Notes: generated by a model from the sequence alone, not told the origin. A stretch of DNA of 54,688 nt from an uncultured Opitutales bacterium (GCA_944390805.1 CALXQW010000026.1:1-54688), one strand, 5' to 3'; numbered from the stretch's first letter, positions 33,096 to 45,169 are shown. Program-made: numbers and translations.

Positions 33096-35535
33096 AACAA
33101 ACGCGAGAATATTTGTAGCGGCAATAGCGTTTTTTGCGCATGCGTGTGCGCTTTGCGCGCAGGGAGTAGGGGGCGGTTCGCTAATGCCGGCGGCTGGCAT
33201 TGGGGCGCTCGGCGCCGCGGCGTCGGCAACGGCTGCTGACCATAATGCCCTTGACGACCAGAGCAAGATGATTGTCGATAGGATTACTGTCCGCTTTGAA
33301 GGGCCTCAGCATGTTTCGGAAGACGCAGTTATGGCGCATGTGAAGGTTAGAAAGAATATGAATTTCGACCAGCACAATCTTGACGCGTCTATACGTTCTC
33401 TCTACGAGACGGGTTTGTATGATTTTGTCGAGGCGCACAAAACGTTGCCGTCGCCCGGCAAGATGGACATAGAATTTTTCCTGATACCAAAATATAGGAT
33501 AAGCCAGATAATATTCAGCGGAAATTCTGAATTTAGCGCATCGCGTTTGCAGCGCCAGATAAGTTCTTATTCTGGCGGGCCGCTCGACGACAGGGAGGTT
33601 AAGCGCGATGTGGACAAGATAGTAAAGTACTACAAGGACAAAGGTTATTCTTTGGCGAAGGTCTCCTACGCGATAGAGAAGAACGACACAAACGGAACAG
33701 GCGTTGTGCGTTTTGAAGTGGACGAGGGGCAGGATGTAACAATAGAGAATATTTACTTTACCGGTAACGACCACATAGATGCAGATCTTCTCTTGGACGA
33801 GATGAAGACAGGAACGTGGTGGTTTTTGATTTCGCACATAACAGATATAGGTCGTTTTAATGAGGACGATTTCCATGCCGACCTTGAGAAGCTGCGCCAG
33901 TATTACCGCAACGAGGGCTATCTTGACGTAGAGATAGACGAAAGCAAAGTGAAGTTGGATTTCCCCGATCCTGACGAGCCCGGCGAGATGGACATAACAA
34001 TTCCCATAGTTGAGGGCAGGCAATACAAGATAGGCAAAACTACATTCCGCAACAATAAGCTGTTTAAGACGGAGATCTTGGAAGATTTCGTGTCGTACAA
34101 TAAGTTGTCTGAGGGCAGTGTATTTTCTCCAAAGCGTGTAGACACGCTTGTGGAGGACATTAAAGACTATTACGGCCAGTACGGATACATAGAGACGATT
34201 GTTAGGGCATTGCGCCGTCCGAACTTGGAAACCGGGCAGATAGACTTGATAATAGACATAATAGAGAGCGACAAATATTATGTTGAGAGCATAAACATAC
34301 AGGGCAATACAAAGACAAAAAGCGATGTTATAATAAGGGAGCTTGCCTTGGCTCCTGGAGATATATTTGACTCTGTAAGAATGAAGGCGTCTGAAAATAG
34401 GCTTAGGAACACGCGTTTCTTTGACGAGGTCTCCATTTCTCCGGAGGTAACAAATATTCCGAACAGGCGTAACATGAGAATAATCGTCAAGGAGGCGCGC
34501 ACGGGCAACCTTACCTTTGGAGCTGGATTTAGCACGGTTGAGAGCTTTGTTGCTACGGCTGAGATTTCCCAGAGCAATTTCGACTATCAGAATTATGACA
34601 GCTGGTTCCAGGGAGCCGGCCAAAAGTTTAGGATAAGGGCGTCAATAGGCGACGAGTCTAGCCAGGTGATAATAGGGTTTGAAGAGCCATGGGTATTCAA
34701 CCGCGAGGTTGCTTTTGGATTTGAGCTTTTCCGTACTGATTCCGGATATTACTCAGACGAGTATTCCGAGTTGCGCACAGGCATGACGTACTACTTGCGC
34801 AAGCGCTTGTTTGAATTAGTGGAAGGGCGTTTGGGATACACGGTTGAAGATGTTGAGATATATGATGTATCTGCATATGCGCCTTGGCCCATAGCGAAGG
34901 AGGCTGGACACCGTTCAATATCTGAGATAAACCTGAGCTTCTTGAGGGATAATCGCGACGACGCAATGACCCCGACAAAAGGAACGAGATTTGAGATAGT
35001 CCAGGCTGTAGCCGGTGGACCTCTTATGGGGCAAACTAATATTTACAGGGTAGAAGGTAGAGCCGGAGCCTGGTTTAGAATGTGGGAATACATACCCGCC
35101 TGCAAATTTGCAAATCAGGTATTTTCAATAGTTGGCAGAACTGGATCGGTAATGGGGTATGGCGGCAAGGAGGTTCCGTTCTTCGAAAGATATTTCCTTG
35201 GAGGCGCGTATAATATGCGCGGATTTGAATACAGAAAGGTTGGTCCAATAGAGAACGGAGAGCCGGTTGGTGGAAATTCTTTTGGGTTCATATCTGTGGA
35301 ATATTCATTCCAAGTTATAGAGCCGCTACGTATAGCTCTGTTTTACGACATAGGCTTTGTAAATGCGGATTCGTGGGATTTTGACCCGTCGGATTACAAC
35401 GACGACTTCGGTATAGGATTCCGCGTAAACCTGATGGGCGCGCCGATGCGCATAGACATAGGCATGCCTATAACGCACGGCAAGGATAACGACGACGGAA
35501 TACAATTCAATTTCTCGTTCGGATCTGTGTTCTAA
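33082..35535 (+). CDS. bamA: Outer-membrane protein assembly factor BamA
   Basis: BamA inserts beta-barrel proteins into the outer membrane. The 817-residue protein has a signal peptide (IFVAAIAFFAHACALCAQG). Then come five POTRA-like repeats over about residues 60-440 (for example ISQIIFSGNSEFSASRLQRQ and VTIENIYFTGNDHID). The C-terminal surface-antigen barrel contains RFFDEVSISPEV, the VRGF-type YNMRGFEYRKVGP and a final aromatic residue in FSFGSVF. The start is GTG 33082, overlapping dnaB by 14 nt, because no later start keeps the signal peptide. The chaperone gene follows. Confidence 0.95.
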   Translation: MITFKTNARIFVAAIAFFAHACALCAQGVGGGSLMPAAGIGALGAAASATAADHNALDDQSKMIVDRITVRFEGPQHVSEDAVMAHVKVRKNMNFDQHNLDASIRSLYETGLYDFVEAHKTLPSPGKMDIEFFLIPKYRISQIIFSGNSEFSASRLQRQISSYSGGPLDDREVKRDVDKIVKYYKDKGYSLAKVSYAIEKNDTNGTGVVRFEVDEGQDVTIENIYFTGNDHIDADLLLDEMKTGTWWFLISHITDIGRFNEDDFHADLEKLRQYYRNEGYLDVEIDESKVKLDFPDPDEPGEMDITIPIVEGRQYKIGKTTFRNNKLFKTEILEDFVSYNKLSEGSVFSPKRVDTLVEDIKDYYGQYGYIETIVRALRRPNLETGQIDLIIDIIESDKYYVESINIQGNTKTKSDVIIRELALAPGDIFDSVRMKASENRLRNTRFFDEVSISPEVTNIPNRRNMRIIVKEARTGNLTFGAGFSTVESFVATAEISQSNFDYQNYDSWFQGAGQKFRIRASIGDESSQVIIGFEEPWVFNREVAFGFELFRTDSGYYSDEYSELRTGMTYYLRKRLFELVEGRLGYTVEDVEIYDVSAYAPWPIAKEAGHRSISEINLSFLRDNRDDAMTPTKGTRFEIVQAVAGGPLMGQTNIYRVEGRAGAWFRMWEYIPACKFANQVFSIVGRTGSVMGYGGKEVPFFERYFLGGAYNMRGFEYRKVGPIENGEPVGGNSFGFISVEYSFQVIEPLRIALFYDIGFVNADSWDFDPSDYNDDFGIGFRVNLMGAPMRIDIGMPITHGKDNDDGIQFNFSFGSVF

Positions 35536-35609
35536 AAATTTTTGTAAAAATTTGAACGTTTGACGATAAAACTTTACTAATATAAAAAAATAAAATACCA
35601 AAAAAGAAT

Positions 35610-36194
35610 ATGAAAAAAGTAAGCATATTGGTCTCATCTCTCTTGTTTGCGGTTGTAGCGCAGGCTGCGCCTACAATTTATGTTGTGGATACCGCACAGG
35701 TATATTCAAACTATTACAAGGCAAAGGAAGCCAACGCGCAGATACAGTCTTCTGTTGAGCAGACAAATCAGGAGCTCCAGAAGATGGATCAGAAGCGTCA
35801 GGCTCTTGTTAAAGAGCTCAATGCTGTTGAAGAGAAGATGAAGAATCCGGCTCTCACTGAAGAGGCGAAGAAAAAGATTGCTCAGGAGGAGGGCGCTCCA
35901 AAGTTCAATGAGATTCGTGCGATAGAGCAGAATATTCAGAATGTTCGCGCACAGGCCAGCCAGAGGCTCGAGCAGAATATACAGTCCATACGCGCTATAC
36001 ATTTGCAGGATATTCGCGAGGCTGTTGCAAAGATAGCGGAGTCCAAAAAAGCGGATTTTATTTTGGAAAAGAGTGTATGCTTATTCTCAAAACCCACGGT
36101 GGATCTCACTCAGGAGGTAATAACTGCGGTTAATGCTTCCGCTCCGGCGGCATCGACAGCTGCAGCTCCGGCAAAGACAGAAGCTAAGAAATAA
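35610..36194 (+). CDS. skp: Periplasmic OmpH/Skp-family chaperone
   Basis: Skp holds unfolded outer-membrane proteins on their way to BamA. The 194-residue protein has a signal peptide (VSILVSSLLFAVVAQAA), then TIYVVDTAQVYSNYYKAKEA. A long coiled-coil, rich in Gln, Glu and Lys, runs from about residue 40 to 140. It continues with KIAESKKADFILEKS, a typical OmpH ending, and an Ala/Pro/Lys tail. Its position after bamA is the usual one. A terminator follows 24 bp after the stop. Codons and length look normal. Confidence 0.92.
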   Translation: MKKVSILVSSLLFAVVAQAAPTIYVVDTAQVYSNYYKAKEANAQIQSSVEQTNQELQKMDQKRQALVKELNAVEEKMKNPALTEEAKKKIAQEEGAPKFNEIRAIEQNIQNVRAQASQRLEQNIQSIRAIHLQDIREAVAKIAESKKADFILEKSVCLFSKPTVDLTQEVITAVNASAPAASTAAAPAKTEAKK

Positions 36195-36217
36195 TTTAAA
36201 TAGGAATTGGAATAAAA

Positions 36218-36252
36218 AAACTCGCGCAAAAAACTTTGCGCGGGTTTTTTTT
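36218..36252 (+). terminator. Rho-independent terminator after skp
   Basis: Arms AAACTCGCGCAAA and TTTGCGCGGGTTT pair (one T-G wobble) around a 4-base loop and run into eight T. It ends the long rplY-to-skp run. Confidence 0.92.
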
Positions 36253-36425
36253 GTGCGTGTAGGTTTCCTGATGTATAGCAAGGATATTTTTTTAATCTTT
36301 TGCCAAAAACAATTCCGTATGATATTTCTTCTATATAGAAAAATTTCTTGTTTAGATAAGAGGCAGAAGAAATTCTATATAAAGAATATTTTTTATTAGA
36401 AACAAATTTTCCTGTCATAAAATGA

Positions 36426-36487
36426 CCGGCGCGGAACGGAAATTGCGGCAAATATTTTTTGCAGCCGCATATTCCGCTCCGCGCCGG
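36426..36487 (-). terminator. Large hairpin downstream of rnpB, probable terminator
   Basis: A stem of more than 20 bp (CCGGCGCGGAACGGAA against TTCCGCTCCGCGCCGG plus an inner TGCGGC/GCCGCA) starts four bases past the rnpB 3' end. The single imperfect position in the outer stem is a G-U pair only on the minus strand, supporting that direction. The following T run (CATTTTATG) is weak. Confidence 0.65.
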
Positions 36488-36490
36488 CAT

Positions 36491-36875
36491 CGGGGAGCTG
36501 TAAGCCGAATTCTGTTCTCGCAAATCGCCGATTGAAATGCGAAAGCGCCCATTTATCTGGAGAAGGGGAATATACCCCAAATCCTCCCGCGAAGCGGGAC
36601 GCGACACACCCGAAGCCCTGCGGACGAGCAGCCCAAGCTTCATACGCTGTCTTGCACCGGATTGGGTTTACCTTGCCATGGCAGATTACTCTCCATGCGG
36701 TGGGCTCTTACCCCGCCTTTTCACCCTTACCCTTGCGGGCGGTCTATTTTCTGCGGCACTGTCCATGGACGAGCCTTGCGGCGCGCCCCCCGTCTTTTCA
36801 GACGGAATCCTGCTCTGTGGTGTCCGGACTTTCCTCTCTCAAAAGAACCTTCCGAGAGCGGACGCTCGCTCCCCG
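36491..36875 (-). ncRNA. rnpB: RNase P RNA (type A)
   Basis: RNase P RNA is the catalytic part of the enzyme that trims tRNA 5' leaders. On the minus strand the 5' part has GAGAGAGGAAAGTCCGGACA (complement of 36821-36840), the invariant P3/P4 segment. The 3' end reads AACAGAATTCGGCTTACAGC, the conserved 3' half of P4 with its flank. GGGGAGC near the 5' end pairs with GCTCCCC at the 3' end (36868-36874 with 36492-36498), forming helix P1 and fixing the ends. The length, about 385 nt, is normal. The reading frames over this stretch are accidental. Confidence 0.95.
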
Positions 36876-36886
36876 ACAAAATCGAG

Positions 36887-36913
36887 ATTCTATTTACTGG
36901 AAAAATGTTGCAA
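36887..36913 (-). promoter_or_regulatory. Possible rnpB promoter
   Basis: On the minus strand, TTGCAA (36913-36908) and TAGAAT (36892-36887) are separated by 15 bp, a short spacer. They lie about 10 bp upstream of the predicted RNA 5' end. Confidence 0.45.
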
Positions 36914-37019
36914 GAAAAATCTTTTAGCCATCAAGATGAAGCTGTAATTTTGAGATTTTCGGTTGTTATTTAGCCTTGATTTGCCGATTAAAAATTATAT
37001 GCTAATTATAGAAAATAAC

Positions 37020-38126
37020 ATGAAAATATTGTTTGCATTTTTATCGGCGTTGTTTTTCGGCATATTTTGTTATGGCGGAACTGTATATACTCCGGTGTTT
37101 GGGTCGTATTCTGTAAAGTGTCCGGCCAATGCAGATACTTTTGTTAGCATACCGTTTACAAGGCCGGCAGAATATAGCGGAAAGATACAGTCTGCTGCAA
37201 TGAACGGAGAATATCTCGACGTAATTGTGGACGGAGAGCCACATTGGACAGAAAACCAGTTTGTGTACGATGCGTCATCGCAAAGGAATTATTACTATCT
37301 AAAGTTTACGTCTGGAAACTTGGAGGGCGCATGGTACAATGTGCGGGCCAATGGCGCATATACATTATCTTTGGAGTTTGGTGAAGGGGAGCTTTCTGAA
37401 ATTTCTGCTGGGGATACTTTTGAGATAATTCCTCACTGGAGTCTTTCAACATTATTCCCTAATGGAGGGAATTTTACGAAGAATACTATAGGTGCTTTTG
37501 GCTATAACGCCACTAAGATTTATAAGTATACGGGCTTTGAAGACGGTCATATAATAGAGCCTGATCCGGGAGTTAACAATGCGTTTAAATCGGTATATTA
37601 CTATAGGAAGTTCGGCACTACAGACTCTTGGATGAATGGGAAAACTCCTGTCCCGGACGATATTATAGAGCCGAATTGCTTCTTGAGAGTTAGACAGCCG
37701 GCAGGTAGCGATGTTGTTGCCGACATATCTGGAATTTTGCCTTCGTGCGCCACTACGGTTGTCTCTTACACATTGTCATCAAATACCACTCAAGATAACT
37801 ATATATCATTTTCCAATCCTGTAGATATAAAATTATCAGACTTAACGTCGGCTTTAATAGATAGTGGAGTCTTTACTCCTACAACGTCGAGCGCTCCCAT
37901 AGCCGAAGATAGACTTTATGTTTACGATAACTCTACGGCAGAGCTTAATCCTGCGGCATCAAATGTATATTTTTATAGAAGCGTTGGAAATGTCGGTTGG
38001 TTCAATGGAAAAACTCTTGCCAACGATGATATAATAAAAGCAGGCTCGGCTATAGTTCTTCGCAAGAAAGGAACGGCAGATCCTGTTGCATTTAGGGGCA
38101 AATTTACACCGTTTTATAAAAAATAA
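37020..38126 (+). CDS. Secreted TIGR02597-like protein of unknown function
   Basis: From ATG 37020 the protein has 368 residues with a signal peptide (ILFAFLSALFFGIFCYGG). The remainder is beta-rich. A pattern occurs twice: VYYYRKFGTTDSWMNGK followed by DDIIEPNCFLRVRQ (about residues 190-226), and VYFYRSVGNVGWFNGK followed by DDIIKAGSAIVLRKKG (about 315-350). This layout resembles the verrucomicrobial TIGR02597 family, whose function is unknown; the name is from memory and should be checked. It lies 19 bp upstream of the PEP-CTERM gene, so the two are probably co-expressed. No PEP-CTERM tail is present. Confidence 0.65.
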   Translation: MKILFAFLSALFFGIFCYGGTVYTPVFGSYSVKCPANADTFVSIPFTRPAEYSGKIQSAAMNGEYLDVIVDGEPHWTENQFVYDASSQRNYYYLKFTSGNLEGAWYNVRANGAYTLSLEFGEGELSEISAGDTFEIIPHWSLSTLFPNGGNFTKNTIGAFGYNATKIYKYTGFEDGHIIEPDPGVNNAFKSVYYYRKFGTTDSWMNGKTPVPDDIIEPNCFLRVRQPAGSDVVADISGILPSCATTVVSYTLSSNTTQDNYISFSNPVDIKLSDLTSALIDSGVFTPTTSSAPIAEDRLYVYDNSTAELNPAASNVYFYRSVGNVGWFNGKTLANDDIIKAGSAIVLRKKGTADPVAFRGKFTPFYKK

Positions 38127-38145
38127 CACATATTATTAAAAATTT

Positions 38146-38787
38146 ATGAAAAAGATAACTGCTTTTGTTTTTGCATTAACGTCGGCTTTAGGAAGCCTGT
38201 ATGCGTCGTATAATTACGATATGAGCGGTGGGTATTTTTACGATTCCGATGGTCATGTGTTGGATAAGGCTTATATGGCGCTTGTAGTATGCGAAAATGA
38301 TGTGGATTTGTCTCTTATAACATTGGAAGACGGCTACACATTTATAGATGACTCTTGGCTAAATGATAACTCCTCCGACGGAGTATACATCTTGAATGTA
38401 AGTTCGTTTGATGATTCGTATCCGTTTGCGCAGGGTGTTATAAATAATGACAATCTTCCATTGGAATTTACAGGAGACGAGCGCATCGCAATAATTGCAT
38501 GGGCGCAGTCTGATGGAGATATCAGCAGCACTATAGATGTTGGCACTGATTATCTTATTTTTTCTCCAGAACTTATAGGCGGAGATCTCTCTGGTGGAAT
38601 GTCGTGGAATCTTGATCCTTCAAATTCCAAAGCTCAAAATTGGGCATTTCTGTCTACTGATATGGGCGGTAGTATATCTTGGGAAAATCTTGCGTTATCT
38701 AAAACTGTCATTCCCGAGCCTGCCGAGTATGCAGCTGCATTTGGCGTTTTGGCTTTGGTACTTGCGTATATAAGAAAGAGAAAATAG
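38146..38787 (+). CDS. PEP-CTERM sorting-domain protein of unknown function
   Basis: The protein has 213 residues. It has an N-terminal signal peptide (ITAFVFALTSALGSLYAS), an acidic, Asp/Ser-rich middle without recognised domains, and a C-terminal PEP-CTERM tail. That tail is PEPAEYAAAF, a hydrophobic segment (GVLALVLAYI) and the basic end RKRK. Such tails are recognised by exosortase, which is not encoded in this window. The product is probably exported to the surface or matrix. It shares a transcript with the upstream TIGR02597-like gene and ends at a terminator. Confidence 0.85.
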   Translation: MKKITAFVFALTSALGSLYASYNYDMSGGYFYDSDGHVLDKAYMALVVCENDVDLSLITLEDGYTFIDDSWLNDNSSDGVYILNVSSFDDSYPFAQGVINNDNLPLEFTGDERIAIIAWAQSDGDISSTIDVGTDYLIFSPELIGGDLSGGMSWNLDPSNSKAQNWAFLSTDMGGSISWENLALSKTVIPEPAEYAAAFGVLALVLAYIRKRK

Positions 38788-38806
38788 AAATTTTGTTCTT
38801 CTAAGA

Positions 38807-38848
38807 AAGACCGGTTCGCATATATATTTGCTACCGGTCTTTTTTTTT
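38807..38848 (+). terminator. Rho-independent terminator after the PEP-CTERM gene
   Basis: A 9-bp stem (AAGACCGGT / ACCGGTCTT) with a 17-base loop is followed by a long T run. Confidence 0.88.
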
Positions 38849-38959
38849 ATCATATGTGCCGGTCTATTTCTTGTTGAAATAAGCAGTGGTGAAACTTGCC
38901 TTAGATTTTACAAGAGTGTAGCGGTAGAGGTGTTGGCTTTCTGGGGGCTATTTTTAGCA

Positions 38960-38995
38960 TAAAAAAACGACCGCCGGAAATGATAGGGCGGTCGT
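38960..38995 (-). terminator. Rho-independent terminator of the ferredoxin gene
   Basis: A 9-bp stem (ACGACCGCC at 38967-38975 with GGCGGTCGT at 38987-38995) is followed on the minus strand by seven T. It lies about 40 bp past the ferredoxin stop. Confidence 0.88.
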
Positions 38996-39035
38996 CGTAA
39001 AAATTTTTTGTAGGGTATAAGTGAAGCAGGCGAAA

Positions 39036-39269
39036 TTATTGATCGCCGTCGTCGCCTATGGCCTGAACTGGGCAGGCTTCCATAGCATCGTTGCAGAGGG
39101 CAGTTTCCTCATCTGTGGAGGGCTGCTTTGTAACGTAGCTGTAGCCTTCGTTGCTGTTGCCGAAGAAATCGGGCGCAGTCTCGCGGCAGAGATCGCAATC
39201 TATGCACTGATCGTCAACGTAGAACTTGCCCGGTACATTCTTCTCCCATTTGTTGTCTTTGTTTGCCAT
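39036..39269 (-). CDS. Small [4Fe-4S] ferredoxin
   Basis: This 77-residue acidic protein has one cluster motif: C22-x2-C25-x2-C28 (CIDCDLC) with C66 in EACPVQAI as the fourth ligand. C59 is an extra cysteine. The ETAPDFF and EGYSYV segments match single-cluster ferredoxins found in many bacteria. It carries electrons, but the partner is unknown. Radical-SAM and IspH enzymes elsewhere in the window need such a donor, though no link can be shown. It is transcribed alone, divergent from tmk, and has its own terminator. Confidence 0.9.
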   Translation of the reverse strand: MANKDNKWEKNVPGKFYVDDQCIDCDLCRETAPDFFGNSNEGYSYVTKQPSTDEETALCNDAMEACPVQAIGDDGDQ

Positions 39270-39401
39270 AATGGAAAGCAGACTATGTTTACGGTCTTTT
39301 CAGTCAAGCAATTTTCGCCCTATCAAGACGCTTTTTGAACTATTAAATTCAAAAAAATATTTGCCTTATCGAAAGGTCTGCCCAAGTATTCAGACCTGTT
39401 T

Positions 39402-40033
39402 ATGGCAGGCGGAATTTTTATAACGTTCGAGGGTAGCGAAGGCTGCGGGAAAAGCTCTCATATAAAGGCTCTAAAAGATTGGTTTGAGTCTAAAGGCTTT
39501 TCATGCGTGGTCACGCGCGAACCCGGCGGAACTCCGCTGGCTGAGAAGATAAGGGGGTTGCTGCTGGAGCGCTCTTCTGGAGAGGAAATGTGCTCTCTTG
39601 CGGAACTTTTTCTCTTTGAGGCTGCCCGCGCGCAGCATGTTGAGGCCCTCATACGTCCGGCGTTAGCGGAAGGAAAGGTTGTAATATCAGACAGATTTTA
39701 CGATTCCACCACGGCCTATCAGGGGGCTGCCCGCTCTTTAGATGCCGATACGGTTTCCTTATTAAACCGCATAGCAACATCGTCGCTGTCGCCGGATCTT
39801 ACCATAGTTTTAGATTTGCCCGCATCTGACGGTCTTGCCCGTGCGCGCGATAGAGACGGCAGCTCCGCAGACCGCATGGGTTCTTTGAATATTGAATTTT
39901 ACGAGGCTGTCCGCGCGGCTTTTTTGAAATTGGCTGCCGATGAGCCAAAGCGCTTTAGGGTAATTTCGTCTGCAGGGGCGAAGGAGGAGACTTTTGGGCG
40001 CATACTTGATGCGGTCAGGGAGAAGTTCGGGTT

Positions 40034-40037
<4 letters not shown>
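39402..40037 (+). CDS. tmk: Thymidylate kinase
   Basis: Tmk phosphorylates dTMP to dTDP. The 211-residue protein has the P-loop FEGSEGCGKSS at about 9-19, the TREPGGTPLAEKIR motif, and ISDRFYDSTTAYQGAAR, which binds dTMP. A lid-like segment, RARDRDGSSADRM, follows near residue 147. It shares its last bases with the holB start (ATGA overlap). The tmk-holB pairing is very common, which supports both calls. Confidence 0.96.
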
Positions 40038-42773
<2,736 letters not shown>

Positions 42774-42799
42774 GCATATTGGAGCTTTACAAAAAATTT

Positions 42800-42848
42800 A
42801 ATCCGCCGCGGTACGTCTTTTATAGACATATGCCGGGCGGATTTTTTT
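42800..42848 (+). terminator. Rho-independent terminator after thiC
   Basis: Outer arms AATCCGCC (42800-42807) and GGCGGATT (42836-42843) enclose a second small stem-loop, and seven T follow. Confidence 0.85.
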
Positions 42849-42967
42849 GTACGTGTATGCAAGGCTTTATGGTTATATAGTCTCTTTGCATTTTAGATTT
42901 TCAGAGGCCTTGTGCGGTTATTGAAAGAGCGAATGAGCCTCATGCAATGTATTAAGATACTTGTACT

Positions 42968-45097
42968 TTAATTTTGCAAGGTGCAGATTTTTGGTCTTTT
43001 TGCCGCGTCGGATAAGGCATCTTTGCCAAGGAAATTGCGCGCCTCACGGCACTTGACGCCTTCGGTTTGAGTTCCGAGCTCCTTGTAAACATACCAAGCC
43101 TTCTTGCGCTTTCCAAAGGGTTTGCCTTTTTCTGGCAGAGTTCTTAAACCAAGCTTTAGGCCACCTTCCATGGCGTTGTCGCACCAGTTGTGGTAGTGGA
43201 AGGCTTCAAGGTTATTGCGGTTTTTCATCTTTTCCCACATGTAAACCATTGCGGCAGCTTGCGTGTTCTGGGAGAGTTCATCGTATTCGCAGTTGAAGCC
43301 CTGCTCGGAAAATATTATGCGGCGCGCCTTTTTGCCGTTGAGAAACTCGGGCCTTTTCATGTATTCAAATATCACGTCTATATTCTTTGGCGTTATGTAG
43401 GGCGTGGAAAAATCGAATCTGCATAGGCTGTCGGAATCGTTCCATGTGTCGGCCTTGAAAAGATTGAGTGGGTAGGGATGGTAGGCCAATCCCCACTCGA
43501 AATTGCCCTCGGAGGCGGTGGCAAGCGCTAGAAAATCCAATATGTCCTTGGGGGAATATGTGCGCCATGAAGGATCGGGCTCGGGGCGCATAAAGCCGTG
43601 TGTCAGGCTCACAAAAACACGGGCATGTCTATTGCGAGACCTCGCTAAAATCTCAGTGAGCCTCATACTCTTGACGTATTGGGAAGCATATATGTTGAGC
43701 GGAACCTCTCCCATATTGGTCCAGTCGGAGGCGTAGTCAACCTCGTTGTGGATTATGTAGTTGTCTATTCGGCCGGCTTTGGGGTTCTCTCCGGAATATC
43801 TGTCGGCAAGAAGATCAATCGCTGCGGCGTAGGTAAAAAAACCATCTTTACCCTGAAGGTTCGGCATGGCGTAGGCGCCGTCTGGCTTAGCAAGGGGATG
43901 TATTATTAGGCGTCCGCATTCGGAAGTGCGGTCGAAGTTTACAAGCAGTATTGCGCTTACCTTTATGTTTCTTTCGCTAAAATAACTGTAAACTTTGTCG
44001 AGCCTCCTTATGGCGGCGGCGGAAAATTTATATGTGCGTCCGCAAAATTTTCTCTCGATGAAATCCTTGTCGGAGTTTTTTGCAAACAGGCTATTTACAA
44101 GTATGTTTGATGTTATATGGCATACGCCAAGCTCTGAGAGCTCTCCGAAAATTTCCATTCTGGAAAAATCTGCCGCACCCATGCCTTTTATGCTCTTAGC
44201 TTTGGGAAACTCTTTTATGCCTTTTTGTATGGCGGAGAAATCTGATGCGTATGCGCAGTGGGAAAGTATCTTATTGTTGGCAGAGGTATCTAATATAATC
44301 CATTTTGAGAACATAAGATCCTCCCCGTTTTCTGTAAAACGGGGTAGGGTGATTTTCTTAAATGTACCCTCTGGCAGGGCATAAATCTGAAGATTTACTG
44401 GTAGCCCCAAATATGGGTCTTCGTAAAAACTAAGACGCGCAAGCCTTGCGGATTCTGGCAGGCTTTCAGCTTCTATTTGTATTTCTATGCTATCTGGCAG
44501 GATCTTTACCCTGCTTATTTTTGAGGGAAATTTGTCTTCAAAATATCTTCTTATTTTATTGTCTTGCTCAATGAGGTTTTTGCGTTCGTTTTCAGATTCT
44601 TTCATCATTTTTATCTCATTGGCGGTAGGCGAGCGCAGCTTGATGTTTTTTATTCTAATCTTAACTCCGCTCTTTGTCCCGAAATCTAACCTAAAACCGT
44701 CTCTGCCTTCTTCTTGAAATTTTCCAAAGGTCTTTTCTGCCATATTGAATGCGGCTTTCCTCCAGCGCTGGGTGTCTGGAAGGGATCCTATGGGTATTCT
44801 GCTTTTTGCGCTGATAGGCTGAGTGTATAACTCCATTCCGGAAATTCCCTGCGGACAAAAATAGTCGAATTCTAAAATAAAATCGTCAGTCTTAGATTTC
44901 TCCTTTGCACTTAGATATATATACGGGTCGTTCCCGAGCGTCTCTATATAAAACTCTCCCGGACTTTCCTCCCGCACAGAAAGCTGGTTAACCTTTGAAA
45001 GTTCCGGATAAAATATAGTTTCTGCCCCGCAATACGTATTGGCAATTTGTACAGTTAAATAAAATGCAAAAAATATTCTTACGCACTTTAACAACAT
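42968..45097 (-). CDS. Secreted DUF5722-like glycosidase-like protein
   Basis: From ATG 45097 the protein has 709 residues with a signal peptide (MLLKCVRIFFAFYLTVQIA). GGGGAAAAG lies upstream. The N-terminal third is beta-rich and contains FILEFDYFCPQGISGMELY. The C-terminal half looks like a TIM-barrel of the DUF5722 type: IIHNEVDYASDWTNMGEVPL, YVKSMRLTEILARSRNRHAR, FVSLTHGFMRPEPDPSW and FSEQGFNCEYDE, with candidate catalytic glutamates. A start at ATG 45124 is possible but has no ribosome-binding site. Substrate is unknown; family naming is from motif memory. It is an isolated gene between thiC and topB. Confidence 0.72.
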   Translation of the reverse strand: MLLKCVRIFFAFYLTVQIANTYCGAETIFYPELSKVNQLSVREESPGEFYIETLGNDPYIYLSAKEKSKTDDFILEFDYFCPQGISGMELYTQPISAKSRIPIGSLPDTQRWRKAAFNMAEKTFGKFQEEGRDGFRLDFGTKSGVKIRIKNIKLRSPTANEIKMMKESENERKNLIEQDNKIRRYFEDKFPSKISRVKILPDSIEIQIEAESLPESARLARLSFYEDPYLGLPVNLQIYALPEGTFKKITLPRFTENGEDLMFSKWIILDTSANNKILSHCAYASDFSAIQKGIKEFPKAKSIKGMGAADFSRMEIFGELSELGVCHITSNILVNSLFAKNSDKDFIERKFCGRTYKFSAAAIRRLDKVYSYFSERNIKVSAILLVNFDRTSECGRLIIHPLAKPDGAYAMPNLQGKDGFFTYAAAIDLLADRYSGENPKAGRIDNYIIHNEVDYASDWTNMGEVPLNIYASQYVKSMRLTEILARSRNRHARVFVSLTHGFMRPEPDPSWRTYSPKDILDFLALATASEGNFEWGLAYHPYPLNLFKADTWNDSDSLCRFDFSTPYITPKNIDVIFEYMKRPEFLNGKKARRIIFSEQGFNCEYDELSQNTQAAAMVYMWEKMKNRNNLEAFHYHNWCDNAMEGGLKLGLRTLPEKGKPFGKRKKAWYVYKELGTQTEGVKCREARNFLGKDALSDAAKRPKICTLQN

Positions 45098-45169
45098 ATT
45101 TTTCTTTTCCCCAGAAAATCTCATTATGTTAATATGTATATATTATTATTCTCGTATAGGCTTTTTAAA

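Noticed and set aside
33181..34623. 480-codon open frame on the minus strand inside bamA
   Set aside because: It is exactly antisense to bamA, lacks any recognisable domain, and is rich in the residues expected from reversing BamA codons. The plus strand shows clear POTRA and barrel motifs.
36532..36973. Overlapping plus-strand frames of 103-136 codons
   Set aside because: They cover the RNase P RNA gene, whose conserved segments and helix P1 explain the sequence.
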